Under the pieces are notes generated by a model. It saw only the letters and a program-made list of their open reading frames with translations, did no database searches and was not told the origin of the DNA. Positions 12,000 to 25,035 of a DNA stretch of 64,000 bases are shown here, piece by piece (position 1 is the stretch's first letter; each line of letters begins with the position of its first letter). A program made the translations under genes and the position numbers. Origin of the DNA: Rhabdornis inornatus (taxonomy: Eukaryota; Chordata; Aves; Passeriformes; Rhabdornithidae). The stretch lies in contig VWZS01003477.1 of the NCBI GenBank assembly GCA_013397075.1, positions 2,181,563-2,245,562 on the forward strand, written 5' to 3'.

Positions 12000-13299
12000 A
12001 GGGTTTTGGAGAAACAAATTTCCCTGGCCGCTCTGAGTGCTTCTTCTCTCTCCCTCTTGGGCTATCGTGCCATTTTGTGCCTCATGGTGCTGTTCGCAGG
12101 TGCTCACTCACCAGAGGGATTTTCTCCTTATTTCCAGCACCGAAGCTCTGACTCTTCCTTTCCTCGTCCCACCATCACTCCTGCTGTCTGTCCCCTATTG
12201 CAGCAGCTGCCAGTCCCACGTGTGTGCAGACATCCCACGCAGGGCTGTGCGGTGCTTTGTTTCACTCCTCCTCTCGGGGAAAACTTGAAGGACTGGCAGT
12301 GAGGCAGGAAGGTGAAGGATCTGGGAGGGGTGTAGGCACATCTCAGGGCGGGAACACCTAGAGGCTGGGAGAAGCAAAGTACTGGAGACAAGACTGCAAT
12401 TTCTGCTCCAAGGTTGCGCCTTGTGCTTCGGAAAGGACAGCGCTGGCACACAGGAGGTCTGAACACTGAAGTGGCCCATTCCTTTCCATGAGGTGTGCAG
12501 GCAGCCCACAGCTGGGAACACTAATCCACAGCTGGAGCCTGTGGAACTGCTCTCTGCACTTACTGCGCGTTTTTGCTTGCCCTTTCCAAAGAATTTGGGA
12601 TCACACAGGCAAGGGAGAAGGGCTCAGCTGCCAGTGGAGGTGGGAGCAGCACAGATCCAAATTCGCTCCCGTGGTGTGGAGCAAGCCGTGGCGGGGTGAG
12701 GGGGCCCTGCAGCTCGGTGTGCCCTGCGCTGCTGGCCACTGCCCTTCTGCCCCCAGCCCAGGCACGGGAGATGCTGCTCAGCTTGGTCTGGTGCGGCCGG
12801 TGAGGTAAGAGCAGGGTGAGGCGTGCACCAAGCCAGAGAGGATCAAACAGCCAGCGGGAAGTCCAGTGGGACTCGGGCAGGACCACAGCTTTGGCATGGT
12901 TGTGGGAGACGCCTGGCAGGGCCGTGCTGGGAGAGTCCTTGGGCAAGCAGCCTCCGGCTTGGATGAAGTACGATCACTGTGCAGCCCTTGCTGAAGCACT
13001 GAGGCGGTGACTGGCTTGGGGACATTCACAAGGGCCCCTTTTGGAGATGGAGGCACTCCTTGGCGTGAGCGGTGTTTACGTGTGCTGGCACAGAGAGGGA
13101 GACTTATAAAGCACACAAACAAATAAAAAGCCACAATGGCTGAAAACAGTGAATTCAAATATCACTTACATTCATGTCTTGCAAATTTGCTCTACAAGAA
13201 ATGTTATTTTAGCACAAAGATTTTGGGAACGTGAGCAACACAGATCCCAATGGGACCCCAAACTGAGTGGGTAAACAAAACATATATCTTTAAATCGAT
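12000..13299. other. GC-elevated unique DNA, no gene assigned
   Basis: Base composition rises well above the flanks, with many overlapping frames of 60-130 codons on both strands. This is what GC-rich DNA without exons produces. TATAAA at 13105-13110 and AATAAA at 13122-13127 lie only 12 bp apart, which does not fit a normal gene start or end. No family was recognised. Confidence 0.5.
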
Positions 13300-13483
13300 C
13301 CAATCCGGCTCGGTGCAGCTAAGTGTCCGGCCCCGGTACTGCTCAGGGTGATCCCGGGAGCGGCTGGCGANCGCCCGGTGCCTGCCGGGAGCGGCCGCCA
13401 TGTCGCGCACCGCGGGCTGTGGGCCCGGCGGGGAGGGCTGACCTGCCCACACACAGCTGCCCCTCTGGAACCGGGCCGGGCTA
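13300..13483. promoter_or_regulatory. small CpG island, possible promoter
   Basis: Dense CpG with GCGGCCGC, GGGCCCGG and CCCGGG. At 13399-13402 the tetramer CATG gives an ATG in good context on both strands: GCCGCCATGT on plus, with only 13 codons before a stop, and GCGACATGGCG on minus, with 65 codons ending at 13204. Neither product resembles a known family. One base at 13371 is undetermined. The island could serve an unannotated transcript on either strand. Confidence 0.55.
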
Positions 13484-16400
13484 GAGTTTAGGTACCTGCC
13501 TTCTCCTTGTGTTCTGAGTGTGTTGTGCCAGGGCATCCGCGCAGTGCTGCCGGTGGAGCTGCGGTGCCCTGTGCCGCCTGCTGAGCTGGTGACGCTGCCA
13601 GCCAGGGTTGTTTTTTTGGGCAGCATTTTCCCCCGTGGCTGTGCACCCCTTTCTTGTTCTGCTCAAGAAGTGTTTTTCTAAAAGATACCGCCACTCAAGT
13701 TCCCCGCGTTGGAACTTGGCATACCCATTGTCTGTAGAGAAAACGCTTGAGATATTAGGAGTTACTATAAATCACGGTTACCTTGAAGGAACATAAATGG
13801 CAAAAACCCTGGAAAATACTTAAAACTTTTATTTGGGGTACAAAGAGCACAGAAGTTAAATTCTTGAAGGGTTACAAATACCAACGGAAAATCAATAGAG
13901 GGATTAAACAGGAGTACTGGTTTTATCACACCCTGAATTCTCATTGTATAGATATACAGCAAGATCCTTACTAATCTGTAATAAGTTTTCAGGGCTATGG
14001 TGTATCTTTGCTCCATTCCCCATTTGGCAGGCATTAAGTCTGTTTTGTGAAGGCAGTTTTGGGAGCAGGCAAGGAAGAAGCTGTGATCTCACTGCTCCAC
14101 CAGGCAGTATTGTGTGCTGCCAATGTCATATGAAGTTGTAGTTGCCACAGCCTTGACAGGCAGTGTTATCATAGCAAGACAGTGTTCTGCATTCTTTTGA
14201 GAACTTAATTATATTGACTGGGATTTTTTTATAATTAAAGTAAGTTTCCGTAAGTATATTGAGAAGGTTAGAAATGTTACTGAAGTATACCCTTCAATGG
14301 GTGGAATGCTAGAAGATCCAGACGGCCATTGTTTGTTTTTCAGTCCCATTATTAGGATAATGTTTGACTGGGGGAAGGGTCTGACATCTGTTTTTGTAAT
14401 TCCTACAATACTACCTGACATCGTACCTGAACTGTGTCCAATATAGTTTCTCTGGGTGTGGACAGGAGTGTCAAGCACAGTCCAAGTGGTGCAAAGCTCC
14501 TGGACATAGCATCTTCCCTCACAGGATGCAACAGTCCCTCCAGTGTCCAGACTTCTGAAGCCTGGAGCCACTGCCTGTAATGGACACTTCTCTCAAACCA
14601 CCAGGACTCACAGTTCTGTTTCTGCTTTGTTCCATTCGCCTACTGCCCACATGTTGTTCCTTCCCTCCACTAGGATGCTGACCCCTGAAATAACAGATTT
14701 GCTCAGGTGTTTTCTACATTAGACCTCTCAGGTGAAGTTTAATTGAGAAGACAAAGTGGGCTTGGTGGTCTTGCATGGTCCTGTGTATGTACATCTACAT
14801 GTATGGATAAACCATGATTTCTGAGTATCTCATTCACAAACAGAAAATAGATGTTTTGTTTAATGTCTTAGAAAGAAATTTCCTACGTTTATAGAATGGG
14901 TTTGTACTACTCTGAGCACAGAACAGGTCTTTCTCTCTTGGGTTTTATAAAACGTGCTCAAAGTGGGGGCCAGAGGGAAAATCAATGATTGGAGACACTA
15001 TATCCTGATTTACAGAAAGATTAGGGATATCAATATTACAACCAACATGGATATTTATAAATTGTGTTCATACTGTCTTTGTATCTGCATTTTATCCATA
15101 AGCTTACATCACATCAGAAATTCCTGAGCGTTCAAAAATATTACATAAATGATAAAGAATGGAAAGATTCTGATGAATGTAACTGCCTTCTTGAATGTTT
15201 ATCAAAGCGTGATTGTAGAAAATGGAAGAATGACACTGTAGAGTTCAAGCTTTTTCTCCTTTGTAAATGCAAGAGCAACTGGAAAGATGGTGTAAGTTTT
15301 AAAATTCAGATGGCTCAAGTGCCTTACTCTAGGAGTTGGAGGAAGGAACATCTTAGTTATACTGCTACCACTTATGCGTATTTAAAAATAGAGAGCACAA
15401 AGACTGTGTATACTTCATGTGTCTTGCACTGTGAATACAACTTTGATGGTTTATGCCATGTCCAAAACAAAAAGAGATCCTGCACCTTCTTGTCTAACAA
15501 AAGGTTTACTTGAGAGGGGCAAAAGCTCAGCTGAAACTGAGACATGTTGTTTCCCCTACTCTAATTCAGCTCAAAGTATATCAATTCCCAACTAAAATTC
15601 TTGAGACAATTAAAAAGGGATCCTTCAGTAAAACTGGATTTTTTACAGATACAGTATGTGAGGAGGAATATTTTCCCCAACATTTTCTTTCTCCAGTGTC
15701 ATTTTTATGTGGCTATCATGTAGATAACAGCAGGGAATTCCACTTAAGGAGATCCTTAATGGATTTAACTAATGGTTTCTATGTGATGCTCTCAGACAGT
15801 TCTCCTGTAATGTGGATCCTCTAAATATTTAAATCCACCATTGAAGCATTTAATAGGAAGAAAGTCTCCTACCATTAGAATAAAGAAAAGGCTTTCAGCT
15901 GGAAACAATACCAAAACAAAATCTGGTTTGTACAACTGCATCAAGAATCCAAGCCCACTTACTCTGTGAGGCAGCTGATACAACAAGGACCTAGGGTGCC
16001 AGGTAAACAGCAAGCAGTCGTTTGTATATTCAGGCAATCTCTGTCCTTTGCTGTTTCTCTACATCCTCCATACTTTTGAGGGCTGTTTGTTGTGATTATT
16101 GGTTTGAGTGATCAATTAAGCTGGTAAAATAATACTGCTACTTACTGTTGGTACAGGGAAACTGCCAAACCCATGGGATTGTGAAAATAGTGGATAGATT
16201 AACCTGGGATGCTTCTCCTTGTTTTGAGTCTTCTGACACTGTTTCAAAGTGAGCTTTCTTACTGTACTATCCTTTTCTATTCTTCTTACAAGTGGAGCCT
16301 AATGTTTGTCTAGTTCCATAAAATATTTGAGCTGGAAGGAAAAACCTTTCAGAAATCTACTTACTGTATTGTCAAGACCCAATTTTTTCTCTCCTGTCGC

Positions 16401-17608
16401 TTGCTTGGGAAGAACAGTCACTTCAGAAACTAACACTGGTCTTTAAGCTGTCTGCTTAGTGCTAGATTTTACCATGTTTCCCTTGCACAAAGAACAAAAC
16501 CTACTGTTTTCAACCTAGATTGTTTCTGAAAATGATAAATAATAGAAAAATAAGGGCTCCCCATAGCTTGCGTTCAACCGAACAAAACCACAGAGCTGCA
16601 GGTGCCCCACAGCTGCTTTTGTGGTGTATAAAATACATCCTACCTTTTGAATCTATAGGACTCCTTGAAAAGAATAAATATCACTTTCAGCTAAATAAAT
16701 CTGTTTATTTTGTTCTGGACAGTTTGGGCAGGGACATCTATTTCTGCAGATTATATTAATAAATTTATAGGAATTTTCTGCAATCACTTGACAATCTGTA
16801 CTGTCTAAATCCACTTGTAACCTGTTCCAAATCTAGCCCTTAAATACAGACACTTTTAAAATTTTATTCTCTGACATTTCTGTGATACAATTAATTTCTG
16901 CATTTCCGTCACTTGGTATTGTTACACGTGCAAGTACATTGAGCCATTCTGGATTCTTGTGTGCACAACCATGGTATAAATAACACACAATATAAGCAGT
17001 AAAGTTTCTCACTTGCTATGGAAGCTGGCCATCCAGAAAGGGCACACTGGACCAAGTTGCCCAGAACAGCACCCTCATTTGGCTCTGATGGGGAGGTTCT
17101 CTGACAAAATGAGCAGACACACTTAGATTTTCCTTCTTGTTGCGTCTCAGCATCGTTAGCGATGATGCAGAACTATCAGCATGTTCCTCTCATGCTTGTA
17201 CTTTATGTTGCATGGATACACTCAAAGGCTCGAATTAAAGGCTGTCTCGCTATCCTACCCACTGCCAGAAATGGAGTGCCTGTTTTTAAACCAGGTGCTG
17301 AATTCTTTGTTACACTGTATCTCCTGCAGTTATGTAAACCAAAGCGAGTCAATAGAAACTGGCTATTGGATAGTAACATCTATGTAAATCAGTGCAGATG
17401 CTGAACTACTAGCGTTTTGTAAACCCTTGCAGAGCAGAATATGCCTACCTCAAGTCAAAAATTGGGTGAAATTTATTTTGTGGGAAGGAAAGCAGTAATG
17501 AGTTAGTATTTGGAAACTGCTGTTACTTAGATCCACTCAAAACTTTCTTAATCCAGGTGCTTGTGTAGGCTATTTTGTATGTTAAGTATGTTATGTGTAT
17601 GTGCTATT
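13484..17608. other. unique DNA, no gene seen
   Basis: Mixed AT-rich DNA with no recognised exon or repeat. The longest frame, 15064-15513, opens at a GTG just after a stop and has its first ATG about 82 codons in, so only about 68 codons could be translated normally. Confidence 0.6.
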
Positions 17609-18207
17609 GCAGCCCCAAAAGCCCACTGGAGCCAAAGCAGTGTGGCCAGTAGGTCAAGGGAAGTGATGCTGGCCCTCTCCTCTGCTCTGGTAAGACGCCA
17701 CTTGGAGTGCTGCATCCAGCTCTAGGGTCCTTGGCACAGGAATGACATTGACCTCTTGGAGCGAGTACAGAGGAGGACCACAAATGATGAAGGGGCTGGA
17801 TCACTTCTATGAAAACATGGGAGAGAGGATTAGGGTTGTTCAGCCTGGAGAAGAGAAGGTTGTGGGGAGACCTTAGAGCAACCTTCCAGTACTTAAAGGG
17901 GGGCTACAGAAGGGCTGGAGACAGACTTTTTACAAGGGCATGTAGTGATAGGACAATGGGAAATGGATTCAAGCTAAAAGAGAATAGGGTTAGATAAGGT
18001 ATTAAGAAAAAAAATATTGTGAAGATGCTAAGGCATTGGAACAAGTTGCCCAGAGATACCTCATTCTTGGAAGTGTTCCAGGCCAGGCTGTATGGGACTG
18101 AGCAACCTGATCTAGTGAAAGGTGTCTCTGTCCATGGCAAGAGGTTAGGGAACTAAATAGTCTTTAAGGCCCCTTCCAATCCAAACCATTCTATGATTCC
18201 ACGATTT
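17609..18207 (+). mobile_element. CR1 LINE, 5'-truncated, 3' end
   Basis: About 600 bp match the 3' part of avian CR1: 'gtgtggccagtaggtcaagg', 'cacttggagtgctgcatcca', 'ttgttcagcctggagaagag', 'cattggaacaagttgcccag' and 'aaccattctatgattcc' at the end. These are the last part of the second reading frame and the 3' untranslated tail. The element lacks the endonuclease and most of the reverse transcriptase, and its frame is broken, so it is dead. CR1 copies are usually cut short at the 5' end like this. Confidence 0.93.
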
Positions 18208-18262
18208 GCATAGCTGTTAAAAAGCAGAGAATGAAAGTGTTGAATTCGTGATAAAGGGCACT
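18208..18262. other. spacer between two tail-to-tail CR1 copies
   Basis: About 55 bp of unique DNA separate the 3' ends of the plus-strand CR1 and the following minus-strand CR1. No duplicated target site was seen. Confidence 0.6.
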
Positions 18263-18628
18263 TCACAGAATCAGAGAATGATTCAGGTTAGAAGGGACCA
18301 CAGTGAGTCACTTGGTCCAACCTCCCTGCTTAAGCTGGGTTATCATAGAGCACGGGGCACAGGATTGTGTCCAGATGGTTCTTGGATATCTTCAGTGAGG
18401 GAGACTCCACAACCTCTCTGGGCAATCTGTTCCAGTGCTTGCTCAACCACACAGTAAAGAAGTTCTTCCTCACATTTATGTGGAACTTCCTGTGCTTCAG
18501 TTTCTGTCTGTTGCTTCTTATCCTTTTGCTTGGCACCACCAAGAAGACCCTGGATCCATCCTCTTGACATCCTCCCTTCAGATACTTATGAACATTGATG
18601 AGGTCCCTTCAGTCATCTCTGGTTTTGT
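18263..18628 (-). mobile_element. CR1 LINE, 5'-truncated, antisense
   Basis: It begins with the antisense CR1 tail (CACAGAATCAGAGAATGATT, then GGTTAGAAGGGACC) and runs into the last part of the second reading frame. On the minus strand the peptide RKNFFTVWLSKHWNRLPREV is readable, close to the CR1 C-terminal end. It is cut off near 18628. The tail wording shows it belongs to the same subfamily as the copy at 44318-44692 and a different one from its neighbour at 17609-18207. Confidence 0.93.
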
Positions 18629-21479
18629 GCCTTTATGCCTTTGAAAACCTCTCATTCTTACCTAAGTTATTTTTGTATTTACTTTTGAAGGTGTTGCCTA
18701 TTTAATCCATGAGAGGAAAGAAAAGATCTAGCACTAGTCTGAATTGGTACAGGAGCAAATGTCTCCAAAAACAGTGCGATGTCTTTTAGAGAGGCCCATC
18801 TGTGAATTGCTGCTTTATGCTGACCCACAATTTATGCAGCTTTTGCCCAAATCTATCAGACGAAGCTCTTTAAATGACTTAAATATAGTTTTTAAGTGTT
18901 ACAGGCATTCAGTCAAATTAGTCACTTAGTCAAATCATCCTTTCAACTGGTGCTTTCAACAAATGGTTAAAACATCATTTGAGGAAGGACCAGGTGTATG
19001 ATCTAATGCCTGAAAGCAGCTCATGCTCAATGACATAATCCTAAGAATAAATGTATTGTAAGTGTATGGCAAAGCACAAGAGAATATCTGTCATCAAGTA
19101 GCTAGAAGTGCCACATGGTTTTTGTATCACTGTGCTGGAGCCACTGAGTGTTGTGCAGCACTTTCAGCTTTTCTGAGAAAAATACCATATACTGCTTCAG
19201 CACTCCCTGGATCCAGGGCAGATGCTTTTAAGAAATCCTTAATCGGCAGAAGTAAAATCTTGCTGGGTGTCTCTTCTTCTAGATGGAAGAAACTAAAATT
19301 CATGGAATTTTACATGTACAGCTTTTAGCGGTATATTTTTAATGGGCTGTGGGACAGTGGCTTGCCATGTTGTGGCAGCACAGCTAAACAACAGAGGACA
19401 CTGGGAGTCCTGTGTACAAGGATCAAGGTCTGGGTCCATCCGTGGTGCACATGGTACCAGGCTAATCATTCTTTATGGCCTGTTTCTACTAGTGTATCAG
19501 GATAATGCACAATATGGTCATTTAGAAGAAAAGAACTTGGAAAAAAGGAACTATAGTACTACTACAACATAGACTATTACAGTTGCAGCTGTGTTTTCAG
19601 AACCACAATCAATAATACATTGCTCATGTAAAGATTATTCTAGATTTCTCCAAGAATACCTCTTGGGCTAGCCCTCATTCTTCTTCTCTCCGTTTTTCTT
19701 CACTGTAAATGTGTATAGCTCTGTCATTACTGTGTTTACAGGTAATTTTTAACTGGACTCATTGTCCCTGTCTTTATGCTTTTTCTTGCTAATCAGAGGT
19801 TGTGCTAGAGTTCCTTGCTTGTTGATTTTTTTTCCCTGGAGAATGGTGTGTTTCCATTAACTGTTTAAAAACTAGCACTTAAATGGAGTGTTAAATCACT
19901 TCTGAAAACTGGGCCTAAAATAAACGGCTATACTCTATGAAAAACCACATCAACCTCTTGACCCTGCTCTTGCCTCTTTCCAGAGGCGTGTTAGGAACAG
20001 CTGTGTATACAAATTGAATGTACTCTCTATCTTCAAACCCTTTACTAGGACCCATCCTACTATTTGAGTGCTCATTGCAACTCTATCATAGTTCAAATCA
20101 ATCCTCTCCTCCTAAATCTGCAGCTACCTTCTCAGCTTTCCTCTCTATTTCCTGCATCTCCTGCAACCCTTACCATGACAATCTGCAGGTGCTCCCCCTT
20201 CCACCCCACCTCTCCTGCGTGTCACTTCCAACGCACTCTGTATTACTCGTTTCACTCGTTTTGGTGAGCTCTCTGAGTTCAACTGAATTGCTGTTAGCTT
20301 CCCAAATAGTAATTTAAAAAAAATTAATTACACTGTTGTATTAAAGTTGGGGAATTAAACATTGGACAGTGATGAACCAGAGTCAGCATGCATTTTGCCG
20401 TTTCTGGGGAGGAGGGGCTTTATGGTCTTCGTTTCTCACAAGTGTTGGGCAATGACACTTTATAAAAAAAAGTGAAGAGCCTTAATTTTTCAACATGGGA
20501 AACAAAAAAAGAAGAAAATGATCTGTAATAAATTTGAAATAAGAATGCAGGATATAACTTCTTTTTTGGCCATGGTAGCAATAGTTAATATGTATATGAA
20601 AGAAGATCATTCTGCAATCATGTGTTCTGGCAGCAGATGATGACTGAGATTTTTGTTGCTCCTGGGTAACTGGTGCTAGTGGAGCAACAAAGGACTGGAA
20701 AGCCTGATCTTGCATCAGCCAGACCCCAATTCTCAACCCAGTTTCTGGGTAAATGGAAGACCAAATAGAAGAGGGGAGGAATATTTCTGCAGTCTTTCTT
20801 TCTGGAAGGGAAGAAAAATGTGAACAAGTAAATCCTCACAGCAGCAGGTAGAGACAAGTCTTTCCTCTTCTGTCCTAACTCAGCAGTTGGATCCATGCCT
20901 GGGATGTTCACTGGGGAGCCTTTCTTGTAGTCTCCTGCTCTGGGGGGTAGCAGGCAGTCCCACAGCCTGTTTTGACATTCAAGAGTAAAGGCACTAATGA
21001 AGGAAAGCTCTCCATGGCTTAAAAAGGGAGGCAAGAGTAAGAAAATAGATCATTCATACAGTCTTTATTTCTCTTTATGTGGAGCTTGTATCCTGGTGCA
21101 TTTCTTGTGTATATGTCTCCTGATGTCAGTGGAATTAGTGTCAAGGAAGGAACAGCAGCATGTCCCACAGGCAGGGTCACAAGGCAAGGAAGAGATCTCC
21201 CAGGGACCTCCTGAATTTATGAGGGCACTGGAATAGTAGATCTGAAAATGAATGCTAAGTGTGAAGGGGGGGCTGGGATATTTCAGCTCATTTGTGATTG
21301 TTAAAAATAACTGTTACTGTGTGAATGTAAACAGTATTGAGTATGCTGTGCTTAGAATGAGGTTGATCAAGGCTTCTTCACAACTCAGTTATTATGTGTG
21401 GTCATTCTACAATCATTGCTTTTTACACTGTGGCTTTCAAAGTGTGTGAAAAACACTTTATGCTCCTGTGTGTATCTAA

Positions 21480-21870
21480 GTAGATTTCACATAGCCCAGC
21501 CCAAGCCGCCATGTGCAATTATTTAGTGATTATTTGATGTGCCTTTCTAATGTAAGACTCTTTGAGCAATGGCAGATACGTAATTGATTGCTCTTTTTGC
21601 AAAGTATCAGCTTCAGCCAGTAATCAATTTATTACCAAATGTTTCTTGGAATGAGCAGCTTTCTACCTGACAGTAATCTCATTGGTTGTGACAAGATATG
21701 CTCAGGTGACAATGAGACCTTCTCAATAAAACTACAATAAATCACACTCAATAAGAATAAAGAGTCCTGAATAAAAATAATTCCATTTTCTTTTAACAAA
21801 GCCCTTAGCAATTGGCAGCCACTGCCACAATGGCAATACTACAGATACTGCTGGAGAAGTGAGAGATTAT
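21480..21870. promoter_or_regulatory. candidate conserved noncoding element
   Basis: About 390 bp without repeats, with closely packed homeodomain and HMG type sites: GTGCAATTATTTAGTG, ACGTAATTGATTG, AGTAATCAATTTATTACC, AATCTCATTGGTTGTGAC and CTACAATAAATCACACTC. No frame is coding-like. This is the block in the first half of the window that looks most like a developmental enhancer. Conservation is not testable from one sequence. Confidence 0.4.
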
Positions 21871-23952
21871 TGTTCAAAACAGAAAAAGTTAGTAGTCAGC
21901 TCAGTTTAAGTGAGCTTTCTACATATGCTCATTTTTCACTGCTAGGTCTGAAAACCTTTTTGGGGTGAGTGTGTCCCATTTTAAAGCTTCTCTTCCTTTG
22001 TGGTTCTGTAACTGTTGGCTAGAACTTAATCCCTAGTATCTGTTAAGGCAGCTATATCCAATTTACCTCCATGGTAATACACTCCAAGACAATATACTTT
22101 AACAATTATGCACAGAGGTACATATTTTTCATCTTGACAGTAATATCTTACAATTAGCATTGCATTTATTTATTGCATTATATTGCTGTTGTGTCTCTTG
22201 GACAAAACGTAATCTCGTGGCCGGAAGATCTGTTGCTGTTCCAGTTTTTCAAATGGAGATAGTTCCATATTCAGCTTTCTGCTTCCTGCACTGACATCTC
22301 TCATTCTTGTTGCAGACAGTTGTTTCAGAGAGATGCTTTGAGAAGTCATGCTAGTGTGGGCTGCAGAGATTTCTAACTCTCTCTGAACTGTCCCATAAAA
22401 GGCTCTGAAAACAGCTGAGAATCTTAAAAATCATTAAGCACAGTGGCTTAAGAAGATACACGATCTATAGTCTATAGTATAAGTCTATGGTGTAAGAACT
22501 GTACTTTGCATGACTGAAACTTTAAAAAGTCTCTTTCCCTGATGAATATGATTCTTGGAAGCTGTAAACACATGGCTGTACTGTGTCCAAGACATGATGT
22601 CATTGTGCTCAAGACTGGGCTCTTCTCAACTGTGTTTGGCCAAGTGCAGTACTGTTCAATTGGCTTCAGTCTTCGCATGTTGATTTGAAATAAATTAATT
22701 TGTCAGAAGTGCCGATGGGCTCTAAGATAACCTCCATCATGCTGGTCCTGAGTGTTCAGATGACCTGAAATAAATTCTAGTATTGTGAACTTCAATATTT
22801 TTATCACTTATGGTAACCATGACCAGTTAAGTCTTTGTTCTGATATTTTAAGTCTCTCAGTCATTAAGTATTATTTCTTCTGGTTAAACCAGTGAAGAAC
22901 AAAGAACAAATTGTGAATATCTGCACTGCCTACTGTGAGTAGCCCATATTTTGCCATGGATAGGCATGAATGGCTATTTAGGATACCAGAGAAGCCTGAG
23001 ACAGAATCATACTATATTTTCCTCCACTAGCTCCCAGCTAACAAGTAACTTCAGGAAAGAAAATGTCCTTGATGTATCAGTTCTTTAAATAAACCATCCT
23101 GCTCAGATCATCTACTTTCTCAAAACTCAGACACTTCTGTGGAATAAAATGCAAAATATTATTTTTAACGGAAAAGTTATTTTCATTTGCATTTCTGCAG
23201 ACTTGAGTTGACGAAAGAATTTTTCCTGAGATTTAAAAGAAGTTTCCTTTGACCACAAAGTATGAATGGAGAGTTGTAACCCAAAGGTGATATTTTCAGC
23301 AAGATCTTATCAAACACAGGGCTGAAATGAAATTTTTTTTCCTCATCTTATCTGTTACCAATGGATGATAGGTTTTCCTTTCATCCTCTGTATGATACCT
23401 CCCACAATTGCATCCGAATCCATGATTAAATTTCTGATTGCTAATTAATGCAAGTTATTATTTACTGTTATTATTAAGTAAGGGCAGGACTGCCTTCATC
23501 TGTCTGGAGGGTCTGCCATTATATCTGTTCTGCGTATTGCTGCTACAGTGGAACTGAATATGCCTCGGCCTTATACAGATGCACTGTGTCAGAAAACATC
23601 TGCTAGCTGCTGATTTTATGCATATTACAGAGACTTTATGTACTGTTAAATGGACCACTTCTTCATTCCAAACCATAATTTTCCATGTGGCATCATTTGA
23701 TCTGTCCTCACTCCAACATTTGGTTTGATCAACTCATTTCTTCCTACCCAATATGTTTGTTGCAGCCTCCTCCATGGCTGTGTGTGTCCTCCCTGTGAAT
23801 GGAGATTATTACAGTGCTCCTGTCACAATAATATGGTGGTAGGGCAAAACGTGTCATTTTAATCAATATATTTTATTTCCATTACCTTCTTTCATCACTG
23901 AGCTTGGGTCTAGACAGCTTAGGTTTGATTATGCCAACTGCTACCTGGCTAC

Positions 23953-23976
23953 ATAGTAGCATAGTAGCATAGTAGC
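23953..23976 (+). repeat. three tandem copies of ATAGTAGC
   Basis: Three exact 8-bp units in a row, then the sequence leaves the pattern. A small local duplication. Confidence 0.7.
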
Positions 23977-24767
23977 ATTCTGTGATCTAATGCAATGCAG
24001 TTTTGCAGAAGTACCAAGGACACCTAACTGGGTGCAAGGTTTAGAGCTGAAATGCAGGTAATGAGGAAAAGCATGTCCTCCACACAGAGCTTTGCTGTGC
24101 CTGTACACTGAACTTCCAAATGGACGAGTCAGAGGGGGAGCTTATTCGGGTCACTGCCCTTTGGGGACACATCCACTTCAGCCCTGCTATTATGCTCCTG
24201 GGAGTTCAACTGCAGGACCATGGCAGCAAGGGTGCAGGAGGCAGAAGTGGGAAATGGCTAAAACGGGGCAATTTCCTTTGGAGATGGGGCATGCTTTGCT
24301 ATAAATTGTTTTGCTTTGGTTTTCTTGCGATGTTTAACTTTATATCCCCTACCCATGATACAACTCCATGGTTAAACTTCAAATTACTGTGGAGGAAGTT
24401 ACCTTGTGGATCCAGGCTGCTCAGGATTGCTCTGCACGGGCTGTGGATTGACATGTCTTTGCCTGTCCATTCCTAACAGTTCTTGAAATAACAGATCTCT
24501 TCTGTACCTGTTGAGTCATAATTTGGGATTAGTACAGCTCTAATTACAACAGAGAAAACAGTACTTTGCTAACCTTTGGTCATGGTGACATTTCTAGAGG
24601 CTACAAGGAAAAAGAGGTAAAGTTTGAATGGCACCTACCAATCATTTCTGAGATATGTAAGTAGCAGGAGGTGGGTACATACTGCAGGGGAAACATTTTT
24701 GCCAATCAAACATGACACAGTCTTTCTTGGCATGCATAGAACTTCATTGCTACATTACAAAATAACA

Positions 24768-24769
<2 letters not shown>

Positions 24770-24807
<38 letters not shown>
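24770..24807 (+). repeat. (AC)19 microsatellite
   Basis: Uninterrupted AC dinucleotides, about 38 bp. Likely polymorphic in length. Confidence 0.97.
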
Positions 24808-24808
<1 letters not shown>

Positions 24809-24856
24809 AGAGATTTTGCATATTTAGTGATTCTGACAAGTTTGAATAAATATGGT

Positions 24857-24910
24857 GAAGAAGAAGAAGAAGAAGAAGAAGAAGAAGAAGAAGAAGAAGA
24901 AGAAGAAGAA
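24857..24910 (+). repeat. (GAA)18 trinucleotide array
   Basis: Eighteen uninterrupted GAA units (54 bp), 49 bp after the AC array. Purine-only on the plus strand, so it could form a triplex. Poly-Ser and poly-Leu frames on the minus strand are artefacts of it. Confidence 0.97.
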
Positions 24911-24924
24911 TGCACATTGAGGTA

Positions 24925-25035
24925 GCTCTTTTAATGTTCAAAGCACTTTATAAATACTAACTTGTTAACTAATCCTTGCAACATTCTTATGAGGTGCAGA
25001 ATTATTGTCCAAATATTAGAGATATACATTGGTAT
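24925..25035 (-). mobile_element. old MIR-like SINE fragment
   Basis: The strings 'caaagcactttataaatact', 'aactaatccttgcaacattc' and 'ttatgaggtgcagaattatt' match the reverse complement of the 3' half of MIR (…CCTCATAGGGTTGTTGTGAGG…GCGCTTTG). The copy is diverged and lacks the tRNA-like head. Confidence 0.6.

Larger units (their letters stand above)
18629..24769. other. unique DNA, no gene seen
   Basis: No exon, RNA gene or young repeat was recognised in this 6.1 kb. It contains a pyrimidine-rich stretch (about 20020-20260), a strong candidate conserved element (21480-21870), a single reversed octamer at 23185-23192 and a three-unit 8-bp tandem repeat (23953-23976). Confidence 0.6.

Noticed and set aside
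13105..13127. TATAAA followed by AATAAA, possible gene start or end
   Set aside because: The two signals are 12 bp apart and no transcript structure fits either.
15064..15513. 149-codon frame in AT-rich DNA
   Set aside because: Starts at GTG right after a stop; the first ATG leaves about 68 codons; no splice signals or known family.
24706..24941. Poly-Ser and poly-Leu frames
   Set aside because: Products of the GAA and AC microsatellites.
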